Source: Pollenia angustigena
Lineage: Eukaryota > Arthropoda > Insecta > Diptera > Polleniidae
Reading direction: 5' to 3'
Length of the DNA stretch: 64,000 nt
NCBI GenBank assembly: GCA_930367215.1
Contig: OV884058.1
Location: 197,426,208-197,490,207, forward strand
Shown piece by piece: positions 46,861 to 59,359 of this stretch (position 1 is its first letter; each line of letters starts with the position of its first letter). Both the position numbers and the translations under genes were made by a program. The notes beneath the pieces are model-generated. The model saw only the letters and a list, made by a program, of their open reading frames with translations, searched no databases and was not told the origin of the DNA.

Positions 46861-47587
46861 TCACTTATCATTTTTATTCTTGTTTCGGTTTGTCCATTAT
46901 AAAAAATGAGTAGAATTTGTATTGCAAGTGACTAACTTTTTCGTTTCATCGGTATCGAATTATAAATGGGTGATTCTCATTTTAATGGTGTTTTCTTTTC
47001 TACAAAAAATGGGACATTTTATTAAAAAAAATGCAATTTGGTGTCTGTTTCTTAAAAATGTTGCTCCCAAAAAGGGTGAGTTTATTAAAGTATGAGAAGA
47101 TAAGATTTATATAATAGTTTTCGCCTCATTCCTTGGATCCTGAAGAAAATATTTTTTCTTTAATTTTCAACATTTATGTGTATTGAATGTTACATTTGCT
47201 TTCACGGTTGTTTTGGAGATGATGAAAATAACCGTCCATAAGTAAGTATTGGGAATGAAAGAACTAGAAGTTTAGTTCTCAAAAAAAAAAAAAAAAATGT
47301 AGTTGGAAATTTTAATTTTGACCAGGTATGCCACGGAAAAGTTTAAAATTTTTAAAAAGGACGTATTTCCCTAATTTATACATGGTAAAATTGCCGGGCA
47401 AATCGTCTTTCAAATAAAACTAATTTAATCAAAATCGACAGATAACCAAAAAACGTATGTCAATGGAAAATAATTATTCTTATCGTAATGTGATTGATCT
47501 TTCTATTGCTTTCCATGGATGTATAAAATCAGACACGAGTATAGACTAAAATTTAAATTAAAAACGCAGAGCAAATATATTTTTTAC
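46861..47587. other. no feature recognised
   Basis: AT-rich, non-coding, with a poly-A at about 47281-47297. Confidence 0.5.
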
Positions 47588-47900
47588 CTTTGGTCACCTT
47601 CAACAAAACTATTTTTAATGAAAAATGTTTAAACATATTGTGGTTATTTAAGTCTTATTACGGTTATCGGCAACCATATTATAGTTAAATTAGTCCTCTC
47701 TCACGAAGCAACAACCATATTATGGTTGCCTCTAAACATGTTATGGCAAAATATGTCAATAAATTGTTTTGAAATTAACAATAGTATTTTTCTTTGTTCT
47801 AAGAGGAATATGATCTGGTTGAAAAACAACCATATTATTATAAATATTGAACAAATTTTTGCTATTATTTACCATAAATTATTCGCAGTCAAATTTCTAC
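47588..47900. mobile_element. GGTCACCTTCAACAAAA MITE, copy 3 (partial)
   Basis: The left arm TTGGTCACCTTCAACAAAAC and the AACCATATTATGGTTGCCTC interior match copies 1 and 2; the right arm is missing. Confidence 0.65.
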
Positions 47901-49144
47901 AAAATTCTTGTTTATTATTTGCTTAAATATCCACACTGTGCAACGTTATAATCGTTATTATCGTAATAATAATTATGTTCTTTGCATATTTACATAAAAT
48001 TTTAAATATATAAAGGCCAACATGGCATGTTTATATACAAGCAAATATGTACATATGTATTTCCAAGTACATATGTATAATTTTATTTTTGTAGTCTCTG
48101 CATCTGCTTTATCAATTCCTATGCCGGTTTAACATTATCTTTAGTTTATCGATCGATTAATGGAAATTGACAATATTTATTTTTCAAGTTTTATTCTCGA
48201 AATCATCGAGAGGATGAGAGTAAATGCAGTTTACTAAAAGAAGAGCAAACGAGTACTGGTGCCATTGTGTATGCCTGCGTTTGCTTTAAACCTATACATA
48301 TCCTTGTGCATTAATAAAAACTTCAAAAGTATCGCATGAGATAACCATTCAAATAATCTGTCATTCAGCTTCAGTTCTGCAAAGTGACCAAACATAAGCA
48401 CCCGCCCAACCAACCACACGTCCAATGCACTACTCTTTGGTAGTAAAAATCTTTCCCTTTTTCCCACTCTTCGACTTTTAGTCAGGTTTTCTGCATATTG
48501 ATGATGCCCATGTTGATGCTGATGATGATGACGATGTTGGTCAGTATCATGTTTATGGTAGAGAAAAATATTTTTCTTTTTTTTTTCTCAACTTTATAGT
48601 AGTAGTATTTTTTACATGTGTTTGTAGTGTGTAGTATATTTTACTTTTTTTTCTACACAGTTTTTGTGTCTGTTTTTTTTTTGGTATATAACAGTAACAG
48701 CATCCGGTAAAATGTTTCATATACAATACAAGCTACTATATACGATGATACATATAAATTCTTATATACTAGATATACTTTGTGCGAGTATGTATTTTGT
48801 TTTTTGAGATTGTATTTTAAATTATTCCTGGGTTTAAACAGCAGTACAATGCCGATGCAAATAATATACCGGAAGTTCACTAACGCATGAATGCTTGACC
48901 ATCCATTCCTTTATCCACAATTCGTTTTATTGTTGTATTGTATTTACAATGTATTTCTTGTTTATGAAGAGAATTTGTATATAAAGGCCTCTGTAGTATT
49001 TACACAATTTCCAGCATTAATATACGAAAAATTTTTTTCATCACAAGTCCACTTTCTAATTAAACATGAGTTTTTGAGTAAATACTTTTTTTCATTATAA
49101 ATCTCAAAGAAATAATAAAAACTCAAGCTCTAGGTCAAAAGTTT
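47901..49144. other. gene-free stretch
   Basis: Contains ACATATGTAT tracts (48045-48080), a GATGATG-type run (48500-48535) and poly-T runs (48575-48680). No coding signal. Confidence 0.5.
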
Positions 49145-49348
49145 CATTTTTTATTTTTTTTATTTATTTATCCATTTATAATACATATAGCCATTTGGCC
49201 AATAACAATTGTATTACAAGTATTTATTATCTATGAGATCATCCTTACATACTAATATCCTAACATCCTAACGACTCCCACAAACATGTGCTGAATAAAA
49301 AGAATAATACTAATATAAGATTTAATAACCCTTATTATCAGCACTAAG

Positions 49349-49642
49349 TCAAATATTAACAAATGAAGAAAGAAAATCAAGAAGTTTGCGCTTAAAAGTT
49401 ACTACCGACATTGTAAAAGAACGCAAATTTCTTGGCAATAAATTCCACAAACGCGCAGCCCGTACACCAAATGAGTGTTCATATATTGAGCTATGTATGC
49501 AAGATATAATAATTTGGGGGTTTCTAAGAGATCTACTAAATTCTATATTTCGTACAATATGAACGGGTTTCTGAAATTTAATAATTATATAAAGATAAAT
49601 TAGCAACCGAAATTTAAGGTAATCATCAAAATTTAGATTCAA
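49349..49642 (-). pseudogene. LINE ORF2 C-terminal part, shifted frame
   Basis: Continues the previous entry after a one-base shift: DDYLKFRLL, HIVRNIEFSRSLRN, then SFGVRAARLWNLLPRNLRSF and TFKRKLLDFL before the stop. One indel separates it from the main frame, so the damage is recent. Confidence 0.85.
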
Positions 49643-52116
49643 ATAATTTTCAACATGTACAGTACAGATACATGAGCTCTCAATCTAACTCCATAAACAA
49701 ATCTCACAATTTTGTGCACAATAAATTTTATCTTCTTTTTATTCGTCCTATTACAACCCGAGTAAACCTCAACACAATAATTAACTAGCGACATAAGCAA
49801 GGAATGGGCAACAGTTTGCTTAACTCGTAAAGGCAGATGTAGATTCAGGTGATATAACCTACGTAGTGTTAGACAGACTCTAGCACACACATTATCTATA
49901 TGAGGTTCAAATGACAATCTATCATCAATTATAACACCTAGGCACCGCAACCTACTAACAATATCAACACTAGAACCACATAACTTAAAGTCAAAAACCA
50001 ACAAATCCGTTCTATTAGGTCTAAACACAAGAGCCTTGGTTTTATTCAGATTAATTTGCAGACAGTTTGCAGCCATCCAGTCCTCCAGGTTAGACAAATC
50101 ATAATTAATAGAAGCCTGTAAAGCGTCAGCGAATTGGCTTTCACCTGACCATAAAACTTGTATGTCATCAGAAAATGCCAAAGGTATACAGTTACTATAA
50201 CCAAGCGCTACAAATAAATCATTCAAAAACAATGTAAATAAAATATAGCCAATCACAGAACCCTGCGGCACGCCAGATTTTACAGATTTTAAGTCAGAAG
50301 ATAAGCCATTGACAGATACAAATTGCATACGATCACATAAATATGACCAGATTAGCCGACACGCCGATCTTGAAAACCCATATATACTCCCAAGTTTGTT
50401 AACAAGCAAAGAATGCTTTACTTGATCAAATGCTTTAGACAGATCAACAGACATTAAAACACTGACCTTCCCCTCATTCCAACATTTCCTAATCTCCTCA
50501 GTTAATTCCGTCAGAAGAAAGCAAGTACTACGGCCATGACGAAAACCATATTGACATTCATGTAGTAACTTCCTATCATCAATAAATTTCGTGATTTGTT
50601 CCTTCATTAAATTTTCAACCACCTTAGATACAGCCGACAAAATACTAATTGGTCTCATATTGTCAATTGTCAATCGCCCACTATTTTTTGGAATAGGAAT
50701 GATTCTTGATGTTTTCCAAGCATCAGGATATTTCGAAGTAGTTAAAATAGAATTAATAAAATATAGAAGATATTTACTTATGTATGGAAAAATGATTTTT
50801 AAAAATTGTATAGAGATACCATCAGCTCCCACTGAAGCAGATTTTATTTTAGATATAGCAACATATAAGTCAGTTTCAGTTTTATTGGAAAAACTAAAGC
50901 CGTAAGAGTTATTCGTAAACTGTGTAAAATCCGGCTCTTCATCAATCCCATTCCACTGGTTACTTATGAAATGATCATCTACACAGTTAACATCCATATC
51001 CCAATGGATATAGCTACCATTCAATGCACCAGCATTTCGTAGAACATTCCACATCTGCCTAGTATTACTCAAATTAAATATCCGTTTACCATAATTTATC
51101 TTAAATTTCCTAATTTCTGCCTTAGTACGATTACGAAGTCTTTTATAAGTTTCCCACCTTGAATCATTTCTTTCATTAAAATATTCTCTTAAACCAATAT
51201 CCCTTAATGATCTTAAGTAATTAATTTCATTCGAAAATCTGAATTCCTTGCATCTTATAAGATTTAACTTTTCCCTTAAGGGCACATAACTCAAGAGCTC
51301 GTAAAAAAGGGAATTTAAGAAATCTAGCTGCTCGTTGGTGTCTCTAGCCCGGTATAGCTGAGCAAAATCCAAATGAAGTAAATGTTCTCTAATAGAAGCT
51401 ATGTCAGTATTCTTATAGTCCCTGAAGTATGTAGTATCAGACATAAAAACTAATGGAATATGAAAGGAAGCACATATTAATGAATGATGAGAAATAAAGG
51501 GTAGCTGAAACTTAGCTGAAGTACCAACAGACATGTTTTGACTAACAAGAAAGTAATCAATTAGCGAAGTTGATTGATGAAAAGAATCATAATGAGTGGG
51601 AATAGAATTATGCCAACATCTAAGACCATATCTTGAGCAAAAATAATGAATTTCCTGTGACTTTGCTGTATTAAAAAGATCATTATTTAAGTCTCCTACC
51701 AAAATAATGTTATCATATCGAACAAAAATATCACCAAAAAATTGATCACATAGATATAAATTTCCCCTAGGCAGGTAAGTAACACCAATCAATATATTGA
51801 CAGCTCCAAGATAAATCTCAACAAATAAACCTTCACAAGTAAAATACTCCGCACATCTATAGACAAACTTAAACCGTATGTTTTCCTTAATATATATTGC
51901 AACGCCCCCACCTCTACAACCATACGGACGGTCACTTCTACAAACTGTATAACCTGGAATTATTACGGCTTGATCCGCAACAGTATCATCCAACCAAGTC
52001 TCTGTGACACAAATTACATCCAAGGGTGCATTTGTCATGATCAAAGATAGCTCTTCAAGCTTGCATGATCTCTCAGATGGGCAAAGACTCTGTGCATTAA
52101 TATGTCCAATCTTCAA
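49639..52116 (-). CDS. LINE ORF2: apurinic-type endonuclease + reverse transcriptase
   Basis: 825 codons without a stop. The endonuclease (about residues 1-215) keeps its expected catalytic positions: N7 in GHINAQSL, E39 in TETWL, GDLN at 141-144, D187 in SLIDYF, and SHH at 209-211. The reverse transcriptase follows: KSASVGADGIS, TSRIIPIPKNSG, MRPISILSAVSKVVENLM, QYGFRHGRST, VDLSKAFDQVKHSLL, GVPQGSVIGYILFTLFLNDL, and the active site AFSDDIQVL with both aspartates (about 650-651). FSDD replaces the usual YADD, and Y replaces P in the usual GP step. No ATG begins the frame: a stop (TAA) lies 12 codons before the first TTG, so the start is missing or upstream in another frame. The frame ends with a single shift near 49640; the last ~97 residues are in the next frame. 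Confidence 0.9.
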   Translation of the reverse strand: MKIGHINAQSLCPSERSCKLEELSLIMTNAPLDVICVTETWLDDTVADQAVIIPGYTVCRSDRPYGCRGGGVAIYIKENIRFKFVYRCAEYFTCEGLFVEIYLGAVNILIGVTYLPRGNLYLCDQFFGDIFVRYDNIILVGDLNNDLFNTAKSQEIHYFCSRYGLRCWHNSIPTHYDSFHQSTSLIDYFLVSQNMSVGTSAKFQLPFISHHSLICASFHIPLVFMSDTTYFRDYKNTDIASIREHLLHLDFAQLYRARDTNEQLDFLNSLFYELLSYVPLREKLNLIRCKEFRFSNEINYLRSLRDIGLREYFNERNDSRWETYKRLRNRTKAEIRKFKINYGKRIFNLSNTRQMWNVLRNAGALNGSYIHWDMDVNCVDDHFISNQWNGIDEEPDFTQFTNNSYGFSFSNKTETDLYVAISKIKSASVGADGISIQFLKIIFPYISKYLLYFINSILTTSKYPDAWKTSRIIPIPKNSGRLTIDNMRPISILSAVSKVVENLMKEQITKFIDDRKLLHECQYGFRHGRSTCFLLTELTEEIRKCWNEGKVSVLMSVDLSKAFDQVKHSLLVNKLGSIYGFSRSACRLIWSYLCDRMQFVSVNGLSSDLKSVKSGVPQGSVIGYILFTLFLNDLFVALGYSNCIPLAFSDDIQVLWSGESQFADALQASINYDLSNLEDWMAANCLQINLNKTKALVFRPNRTDLLVFDFKLCGSSVDIVSRLRCLGVIIDDRLSFEPHIDNVCARVCLTLRRLYHLNLHLPLRVKQTVAHSLLMSLVNYCVEVYSGCNRTNKKKIKFIVHKIVRFVYGVRLRAHVSVLYMLKII

Positions 52117-52135
52117 ATTATTTGAATCATTAGAG

Positions 52136-52581
52136 AAAACACATTCTTAAAAATAATTTTTATTTATTTAAATACATCCAATATTTCGCTATTCCTGGAA
52201 TAACACCATCAGGGATAGTTAAAGTATTAATAAAAAATCACAACTTATTGGCTTTGTATAAAGAGATTACTATCATCGTCATGATTGTACTCTAAATCGG
52301 ATAAGATTTAAAAAAATTCCCTTGATGGAAAGACTAAAAATGCTGAATATTGAAAAAACGTAAAAAAAATAAATTGTTTCAAATCTTAAGCCTTAACTCT
52401 GAATTTTTATCCGATTAAAACACAATATATGAGGAGCCGCAGAACAAAACGTACTGTTTCGGATTTTTTGACAAATTGGTTTTTTGATATTTTCATAATA
52501 TTTAGGTTGAAATCTTTAAGAAAAAGATCCAGTTAGCATATTTTTTTTTTTTTTTTTTTTTTTTACCTAAAAAATGGGTGA
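52136..52581. other. no feature recognised
   Basis: AT-rich with a 25-30 base T-run at about 52540-52564, directly before the mariner. Confidence 0.5.
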
Positions 52582-53501
52582 TCGGGTGATTTTTTAGCTA
52601 TTATCTTTTTGGCAACACTGGTTTAAACAGCTGACGAACGTTTCGTGTTTTGTTTCACTGTCAAACATCTTCAGTTTGGTCTATAATTTAAATATGAATC
52701 GTCTTACAAACGAACAACGCTTGCAAATTATTGAATTTTATTATCAAAATGCGTACTCTGGTAAGAAAGTTCATCGCGCTTCTTCCATTTTATGGTCAGC
52801 TCATTTTTGGCTCAATGGGTAAGTTAATAAGCAGAATTATCGATTTTAGAGTGAAGATCAGCCAGAAGCATTGCAAGAGCTACCAATGCATCCAGAAAAA
52901 GTCACAGTTTGATGCGGTTTATGGGCTGTTGGCATCATTGGACCGTACTTCTTCAAAGATGATGCGAATCGTAACGTAACTGTGAATGGTGAAGCGCTAC
53001 CGTGCGATGATATCCAACTTTTTTTTCCCAAAATGCAAGAGCTTGACTTGCATGACATGTGGTTTCACGGTGCCACATGCTACACAGCACGCTAAACAAT
53101 GGACTTATTGAGAGGCGAGTTCGGTGAACATTTTATTTCACGTTCGCGACCGGTCAATTGGCCGCCTAGATCGTGCGTTTTAACGCCTTTAAACTATTTT
53201 TTGTGGGGCTATGTTAAAGCTCATGTCTATACACACATGCCCGCTTCAATTGACGCATTGAAAGGCAACATTGATGCATTTATTCATGATATACCGGCCG
53301 AAATGTTGGAAAGAGTATGCCAAAATTGGACTAAGCGGATGGACCATTTGAGGCGCAGTCACGGTCAACATTTCCATGAAACAATCTTCAAACATTAAAT
53401 TATATGGACCGTACTATCGATTCAAATAAAGATTTCATGAATTTTTCTGAATTTTATGTGTTTTTTTTTAACTTTCCTATAGCTCTTAAAGAATCACCCG
53501 A
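52582..53501 (+). mobile_element. DD41D mariner, second subfamily
   Basis: Terminal inverted repeats TCGGGTGATTTTTTAGC and its partner (CTTAAAGAATCACCCGA), with TA on the right flank; the left flank is GA. Immediately left is a second partial terminus (GGGTGA) abutting the element. Confidence 0.85.
52694..53398 (+). pseudogene. mariner transposase, internally deleted and mutated
   Basis: ATG, NRLTNEQRLQIIEFYYQN helix-turn-helix, then a deletion joining FYG to SAHFWLNG (near 52800), VNKQN, EDQPEALQELPMHPEKVTV, GLLASLDRTSSK (a shifted GIIGPYFF region), then WFHGATCYT, where the QQD of the second catalytic motif is lost. WPPRSCVLTPLNYFLWGY has the third catalytic D changed to N. It ends HLRRSHGQHFHETIFKH. 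Two of three catalytic residues are lost. Confidence 0.9.
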
Positions 53502-54189
53502 TATTATTACTCTTTGTATTTCGCATTTTTAATTGTTTTTAAGTGTTAAAATTTTTTCTCGCTCCATTTTTTTCGTCAGTTTATTTGACATTTCAAGGCG
53601 GCAACTTTTCTCACAAAAATGTAAAAGACACACTTTTTCTGTAAATTGGCGAGTAATTTACTTACGTGACTGCAAGTACTCGCCAAAAAAAGTTACAGAC
53701 ACAGTTAAGAGAGAAAAACAGATGTTTGTTTCAATTTATTGCATTTTTGTTTCATTTCAATCGAAAAGACGCGAGAGTAGCAGAACATGGTCACAAGTCA
53801 CTTTTTAAGAGATTTTAAAAATCTTTAACTTTAATTTTTGCTTTATTCTATAATTGAAAATAACAATTGTTAAAAGTTTCAAATCGAGGAATAGGTGTAA
53901 TTAGCATATACAAACACATATGAATATTTCAAGTACCTAGACTATCCAAACAAATATGTACACTCATAAGTACTGCAACAAATGCCACTGACCGATAAAT
54001 CGCAACAAAACAGATGAGGAAAACAGAAAGGAATGAAATTAAAAAAAAAATGGGAAAACATTTTTCGGTATAATGAAATTATTCATATTGTAGTTTCTGT
54101 CTGTTGCACTAGCCCGAGTATATAGCAAAAGTTTTGTATGTTTATTTAAACATACACACAGAAGCATTTATGCATCACACAAATACGTA
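53502..54189. other. no feature recognised
   Basis: AT-rich. The 91-codon frame at 53533-53808 has no domain. TGGCGAGTA and TACTCGCCA near 53650 and 53678 form a small inverted pair. Confidence 0.5.
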
Positions 54190-54570
54190 TCCCTGCAAAT
54201 AAAATTGGACCACCTAATCCATTTTGAAAAAAATGGACTACTCCATGGACTGGTCCGATGTAATGCAAGCATGGACCATGTCATTGTTAAAAAGTGTTTG
54301 TAGTGAGACGACATGTCTTCGTTTTTTAACGACATGCTTGCGTTTTTAAACGACTTCAAAACTAATCCTCTTGAGTATACCATGGAGTAGTTTTAAAACT
54401 ACTCCTTAGTGGTCCAAAGGTGGGTTATATGGTCCTCTCCTAGGACATCGTAATGTTAAATAGACCAGGTTTTTTCCATACGTTTGGGTTAGTTTTGGAC
54501 TAGTCCTGGTCCCTTGTGGACTACTCTTTACACGCGTGTTTGGACTGGTCCTATTATTTGCAGGGATGTA
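54190..54570. mobile_element. MITE with ATCCCTGCAAATAA ends
   Basis: ATCCCTGCAAATAAAATTGG at the left and TTATTTGCAGGGAT at the right are inverted. GGACTACTCC, ACTACTCCATGG and GGACTGGTCC motifs repeat inside. The duplication is not resolvable. Confidence 0.75.
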
Positions 54571-55408
54571 TAAGCCTAAATTGTAAGCACCCAAGCTTAT
54601 GCTTTGTATTCTAAGAGTTTATAGAGCCCCAAAATATGCAATACTATTTATGTATGTATGCGTATATAGAATGCTTTCGGACTGCATGTCTGTTGTATGA
54701 GATCAATAAAAAGTTTTTTTTTCTACGTTTCAACCAAAATTTCGGGTGTTGTAAATTATGCGTATGAGTGTGTTTGTAAATACATATACATACATATCCA
54801 TAGATAGACATGAGTGCCAGGATTTGGTTATGTAGTAAATTGTATTTAGTTACATGCAGTACATGAATGGTATGTATTGCATTCACGAAATATTTCCAAA
54901 ATATGTCTGTAAGTTTCTGTTAAAACTGTCCATATAACAACATATGACCATATCCATGTATTGAAATTATATATAGGCATTTATAAGTGTGTCTGTGTGT
55001 GTGTGTGTTAATGCGTATGTGTGAAATCAAAATTTTACTATGCGTATTGTACTACTACTACTACTATTTTTACTACACCAGCCGGTGAATTGTTTGGTAT
55101 ATGTTTTGATGTGTATGTACATATATGTACTTGTTTATATAGATATTTACAGATATACGAGTATGTATTTGGTTAAACTTGATGTTTTTGCACATCAGTA
55201 GTTACGTTTATGTACCGGATTATTTACACGTTTTATTTATAGTAAAAAAACTATTATTATCATGTGGCACATGTGTATCAGAAAATCGTTTCATTATTGA
55301 CCAATTTATAAGACCACATATGACGTTGTTTCTGTTAACATTTTGATAGTTGAATAAAGTTTATTGAATAATAAATATAGTGAAAAATTTTCAAGTAATA
55401 AAGTTCTA
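54571..55408. other. gene-free stretch with microsatellites
   Basis: (GT)n at about 54988-55008, (TAC)n at about 55048-55063, dispersed ATGTATGT runs. Confidence 0.5.
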
Positions 55409-56330
55409 CAGTAAAACCTCCCATAACCGGGCACTTACCACCGCGGTTGTTGTTATAGCAACGAGACCCGCAAAACAGGTGATGCTGAGTTGGCAATCCG
55501 TGGTCGTTGAACTCATACACTGATAGAAAAATTCATCTACATATTGATGATGCATCATCAAAATTATGACATCAATGTTAATACAAATGGCATCAATGAT
55601 GCAAAAAGTAACATCAATCCATTGACTAACGTCTTCGTGCAATTTTGTCATTTTTTACGTGTCACCTATTTTATGACTTTAGTGACATCAATTCGATGCC
55701 ACATTTCTATATTATTAACATTATTTTCATGATAACAATGTATTATAAGAAGCAAAAATTCCTATATTCTATTTTTTTCAATTATTTTGTTAAATACATT
55801 AAATTTTTAAAGTAGAATGATTACGAAAACCATATGGGGCATGGTGCTGGTGTCTTATTATTAAGAGTTCTATTGTAAACAAAGGTCGTAGTTCAACAAA
55901 CGTAAAACAAACATATGTAACGGGTAAGTAAATAATAATATTCTCTCACTTTGACTTAAGTCAATTCCAATGACTTTGACTTAATGACAAGCATTCATTA
56001 AATTGATGCTAATATGTCCTTTCTCCGATGTTACTGCGCCATCGCACTGAGGACATGTTCGTCAACTATGTGATGCGGATGTGTCATCCCTTTGATAACA
56101 TAATTTAATTTTTACCCTGATGACAGACACTTTGGCCAAGTGATGTTAAGGTCGACATCACCATGATGAAAAGTGTCATGGGGTCAAAAACGAATACACT
56201 TGTCAAAGTACTGATGTCAAAATACATCAGCGTTATGACGCCTTTTCTATCAGTGTAGTCGTTCCGTTGTGGTCGCGGTGTTTTTTCCGGATATGAGAGA
56301 TGTCCGCTTATTAGAGAGGAACACATTAAT
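55409..56330. mobile_element. pogo/Tigger-like end fragment
   Basis: Begins TACAGTAAAACCTCCCATAA with CCGGGCACTTACC, a CAGT-AAACCTC start typical of pogo-like elements with TA targets (inference). After the nested element at 55518-56255 the sequence resumes with GTGGTCGCGGTG and ATGTCCGCTTATTAGAGAGG. The right terminus is not seen. No transposase. Confidence 0.5.
55518..56255. mobile_element. CACTGATAGAAAA element, TA duplication
   Basis: Inverted ends CACTGATAGAAAA and TTTTCTATCAGTG with TA outside each, nested in the pogo-like fragment. The interior repeats GACATCAATG / TGATGTCA units in both arms. Several short frames are non-coding by context. Confidence 0.8.
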
Positions 56331-56406
56331 TATTTTAAATATTTTTTCTTTTATAACAATACACTTCATTAAAACAAGTGTAGGCTATTAAGTCTATTGT
56401 GGCTTA

Positions 56407-56871
56407 AGGCTAGTTCACACGGTTATACAGTGTATTACGACTTTGTAGAATCAAAATAATATGAAATTCTCTCCGTGTTTAAAAGAAACAATAAAAGTCT
56501 GTTGTAAGTATATTTCATGTTTACACGGATGGTGTTAGTAAAATTAAAGCTGAGTTAATAACAATAAAGTAAGTAGATGGTATTCATTTTTACAAAAACG
56601 ACATGAAAATTCCCTGAGTTGGGTTTAGTTGTTTTTGTAATTTTATAAAACTGTTACCACCTTGAATATATACTTTGAAATCTCTGATGTGATGAGAATA
56701 CATACGTTTCTAGAATGGTCTAGAAAATAAACATTTACTGACCGCTTGTAGGATTTTGTATTCGTATTCTCTGTTACCCAATACATTTTGCTTTGACATG
56801 ATAAGATTTTTCTCATTCTACATAATTTTTTGCAATGTTGTAATACATTGTATAACAGTGTAAACTTACCT
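56407..56871. mobile_element. foldback MITE, TTA duplication
   Basis: AGGCTAGTTCACACGGTTAT and ATAACAGTGTAAACTTACCT (inverted with a few mismatches, continuing through ACAGTGTATTACGAC), with TTA at 56404-56406 and 56872-56874. 465 bp. Confidence 0.85.
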
Positions 56872-57729
56872 TTAGATCGGTTCAATTTGAGCTGTTGAGT
56901 TTCAAAATGTTTTTTATATATTGGAATGCGACGAAGTCTTCTTTGGCAAATTTTTTCAAACGGGCAATTCATTTTAACGATGCATCAAACCAATTTATGA
57001 AATGAAATATTTCTACATTTATCTAATCTTAAGAGTCTTCAGACTGACTTATCTCCACCATTACGCTTGGGTTAAACATATGAATACTGTCATCTTCAGT
57101 GTAGACGTTGCAATTTGAATATCCCTAGGGGAAAGGAAATTAACACCAAGCTTGTCACGTGACAGTTCTTTAGTGGTAGGGACCGGTTCTAGCTCTACTG
57201 CTATATATGAATAAAGGGGACTTGTCACTTTAATATGGTGATGGCCTAGGAGGGGGATAATTGACACTTTTTTGACACTTTGTAACAGGTCACTGAAATA
57301 ACCCAAATGAACATATTTTAGTTCGGTAGAAATAATGCCTGTCGTAGATATTGTCCCGAGTGAACCATGTTAATATGGTAGATTTCCTTCATATAAAATA
57401 ATAGAACCATATATAATTATCCACTACCAGCTCAAAATCCATGACTTTTCTTGTGACAATTTCCTTTCCTATTGAGTAACTATTTACAATTAAAACACAT
57501 TATCACCAGTTCAGTGAAATGTCTTGTTTTCACCTATAACAATTCGCTCCTGCTAATTATAAAATTGTATTTACTGGTCACGGGGTAAGTGCTTTAAGAA
57601 CAATTGACGCAAATTTCCCGCAGGTATCATTCTCTGCATCAAAATCCGAAGGATTATAACTATTTGATGAAAATCCAGCTTCCCGAAAGTCACGAGCTAA
57701 ACAAACAAAACAAAAGGAAAGTACTTCTA
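56872..57729. other. no feature recognised
   Basis: Unique-looking non-coding DNA; the minus frame 57061-57306 (81 codons) has no recognised domain. Confidence 0.45.
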
Positions 57730-59359
57730 GCAAAACTGGGTTCCGAATAATCGTAAATTTAATTGGCAGACATTGTATATTTGATTGTTGGAAAAATAAT
57801 ACAAAAAGTAAACTATATTCGCAATATTACAAAGTTTGAAGAAAGATTGAAAAACTGTGATCGCTTTACGGCGTACTTGATTTTTTAAGTAAAAAGGTTG
57901 TTTCGCAACCCTTTTATTTTGAAATTTTCAATTGTTATTAAATTTTTGCATGATTTGATTGTTAGAATATACCACAATAATCGCAAATTTAACGAGCAAG
58001 CTCTTCAATTATCCGACCTCTACAATAATTAATTTATTTAACCAGAAATAGTTTTATTGAGAGACGACAATTGATTCGTTTTAATTGTCAAATAAAAAAA
58101 AAAAAAGTTTACAATAAATCGCAAGAATTATGTTTGAGCATATTTCATATATTAAAAAAAAAAATATTCTTTTTTTTAACGTAACCAAAAACCGGGTTTC
58201 CGAATATTCGTTAATAAAATAAGCTAAAACTCATTTTAATGAGTTTTTAAGCAAAACTTTTTTGAAAAATTTATTTATACTCTTAAAACGTCAGAAGCCA
58301 TTAGTTTTAATTGCCGAATAAAAAAACGACTTCCCGATTAATCGTGAAAGTTTTCTCTAAACAAATTTTTTTTTAAATAAAAACACATGTACATAATTAA
58401 CTAACGTCATTAAGAAAATTTAATTTGATCGGTTTTTTTCGATTATTTAAATCGTCTTTTCGATTAATCGCACAAATTTGTAATTTTTGTGGGTTTTCTA
58501 ATAATAAAAAATTGTAATTTATATTTAACATTAATTAAACAGTACTTGTTAATATTTTAACATGTTATACAAAACGGGTATTGCGAGTAACCAATCATTA
58601 AAATTATTGATATAAACGGTAAACACAACACTAGTTATATATAAGCGGGTTATTTCAAATTCAAATACCGGGTTTCCAATTAATTGTAAACAAGTGATTT
58701 TTCATTCGAAATTTTCTGCCAAATTTTCTTTAAATTAGTTTTTTCTTAAATACATTAAAATTAATTTTTCAACGATTTTTTTTAATTAAAACCCAAATCG
58801 GGGTTTCCTTAAAACTCTTTTACCGGCTTTTCGATTGCGTATAAATATTTATTAAAAAAATTTTAACGTATATTATAATTTTTATTGAAATACAATAAAG
58901 ATCACAGATTTTTTTGGATTGCCTTATTTTATTTAAAAACCCGGATTTTCGATTATTCGATTAATGTAATCTTTTTACATTTAATCCAATATTAAAAAAA
59001 ACGAAAACTAAAATTATATAAGAAAAAAAAACTTTGTTTTAAATACTTTTGTAATTTATAAGGTCGTGAAATTGTAATTTTTTTAAAAGCAGATTAATTA
59101 AATCGGTTTTATTTTCGAATGCCGAAACCGAGTTTCCGATTACCCGAAATAAAATACATTCATCTTTATCGGTACATATTTTTAATATAAGATCAGTATA
59201 AAAAATGTTTAATTATTTAAAAAAGATACATTTAAATTATTTCGCAAGCGGCTTTTTCCGAATACAAAAAACCGGGTTTCATAGTAATTGAAACATATTA
59301 CAATTTTAGTTTTTTTTTTTTTTTTTGTTATTTCCAATAGAATAAAAACTAGTTTTAAC

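Larger units (their letters stand above)
49145..52135 (-). mobile_element. non-LTR retrotransposon, CR1/L2-like, nearly intact ORF2
   Basis: Minus-strand element of about 3 kb: endonuclease-reverse transcriptase ORF (52116-49639), a frameshifted continuation (49642-49349), a 3' UTR of about 200 bp and a tail of TAAATAAATAAA type rather than a pure poly-A. The C-terminal signature SFGVRAARLWNLLPRNLRS and FKRKLLDFL is typical of the CR1/L2 group (inference from family style). No ORF1 and no clear 5' UTR are found, so it is probably 5' truncated just before or at the start of ORF2. Target duplication not determined. Confidence 0.85.

Noticed and set aside
50591..50905. Plus-strand 104-codon frame
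   Set aside because: Antisense shadow of the LINE ORF2.
55335..55651. Frames across the pogo-like/MITE junction as coding
   Set aside because: They span an insertion boundary and contain no motif.
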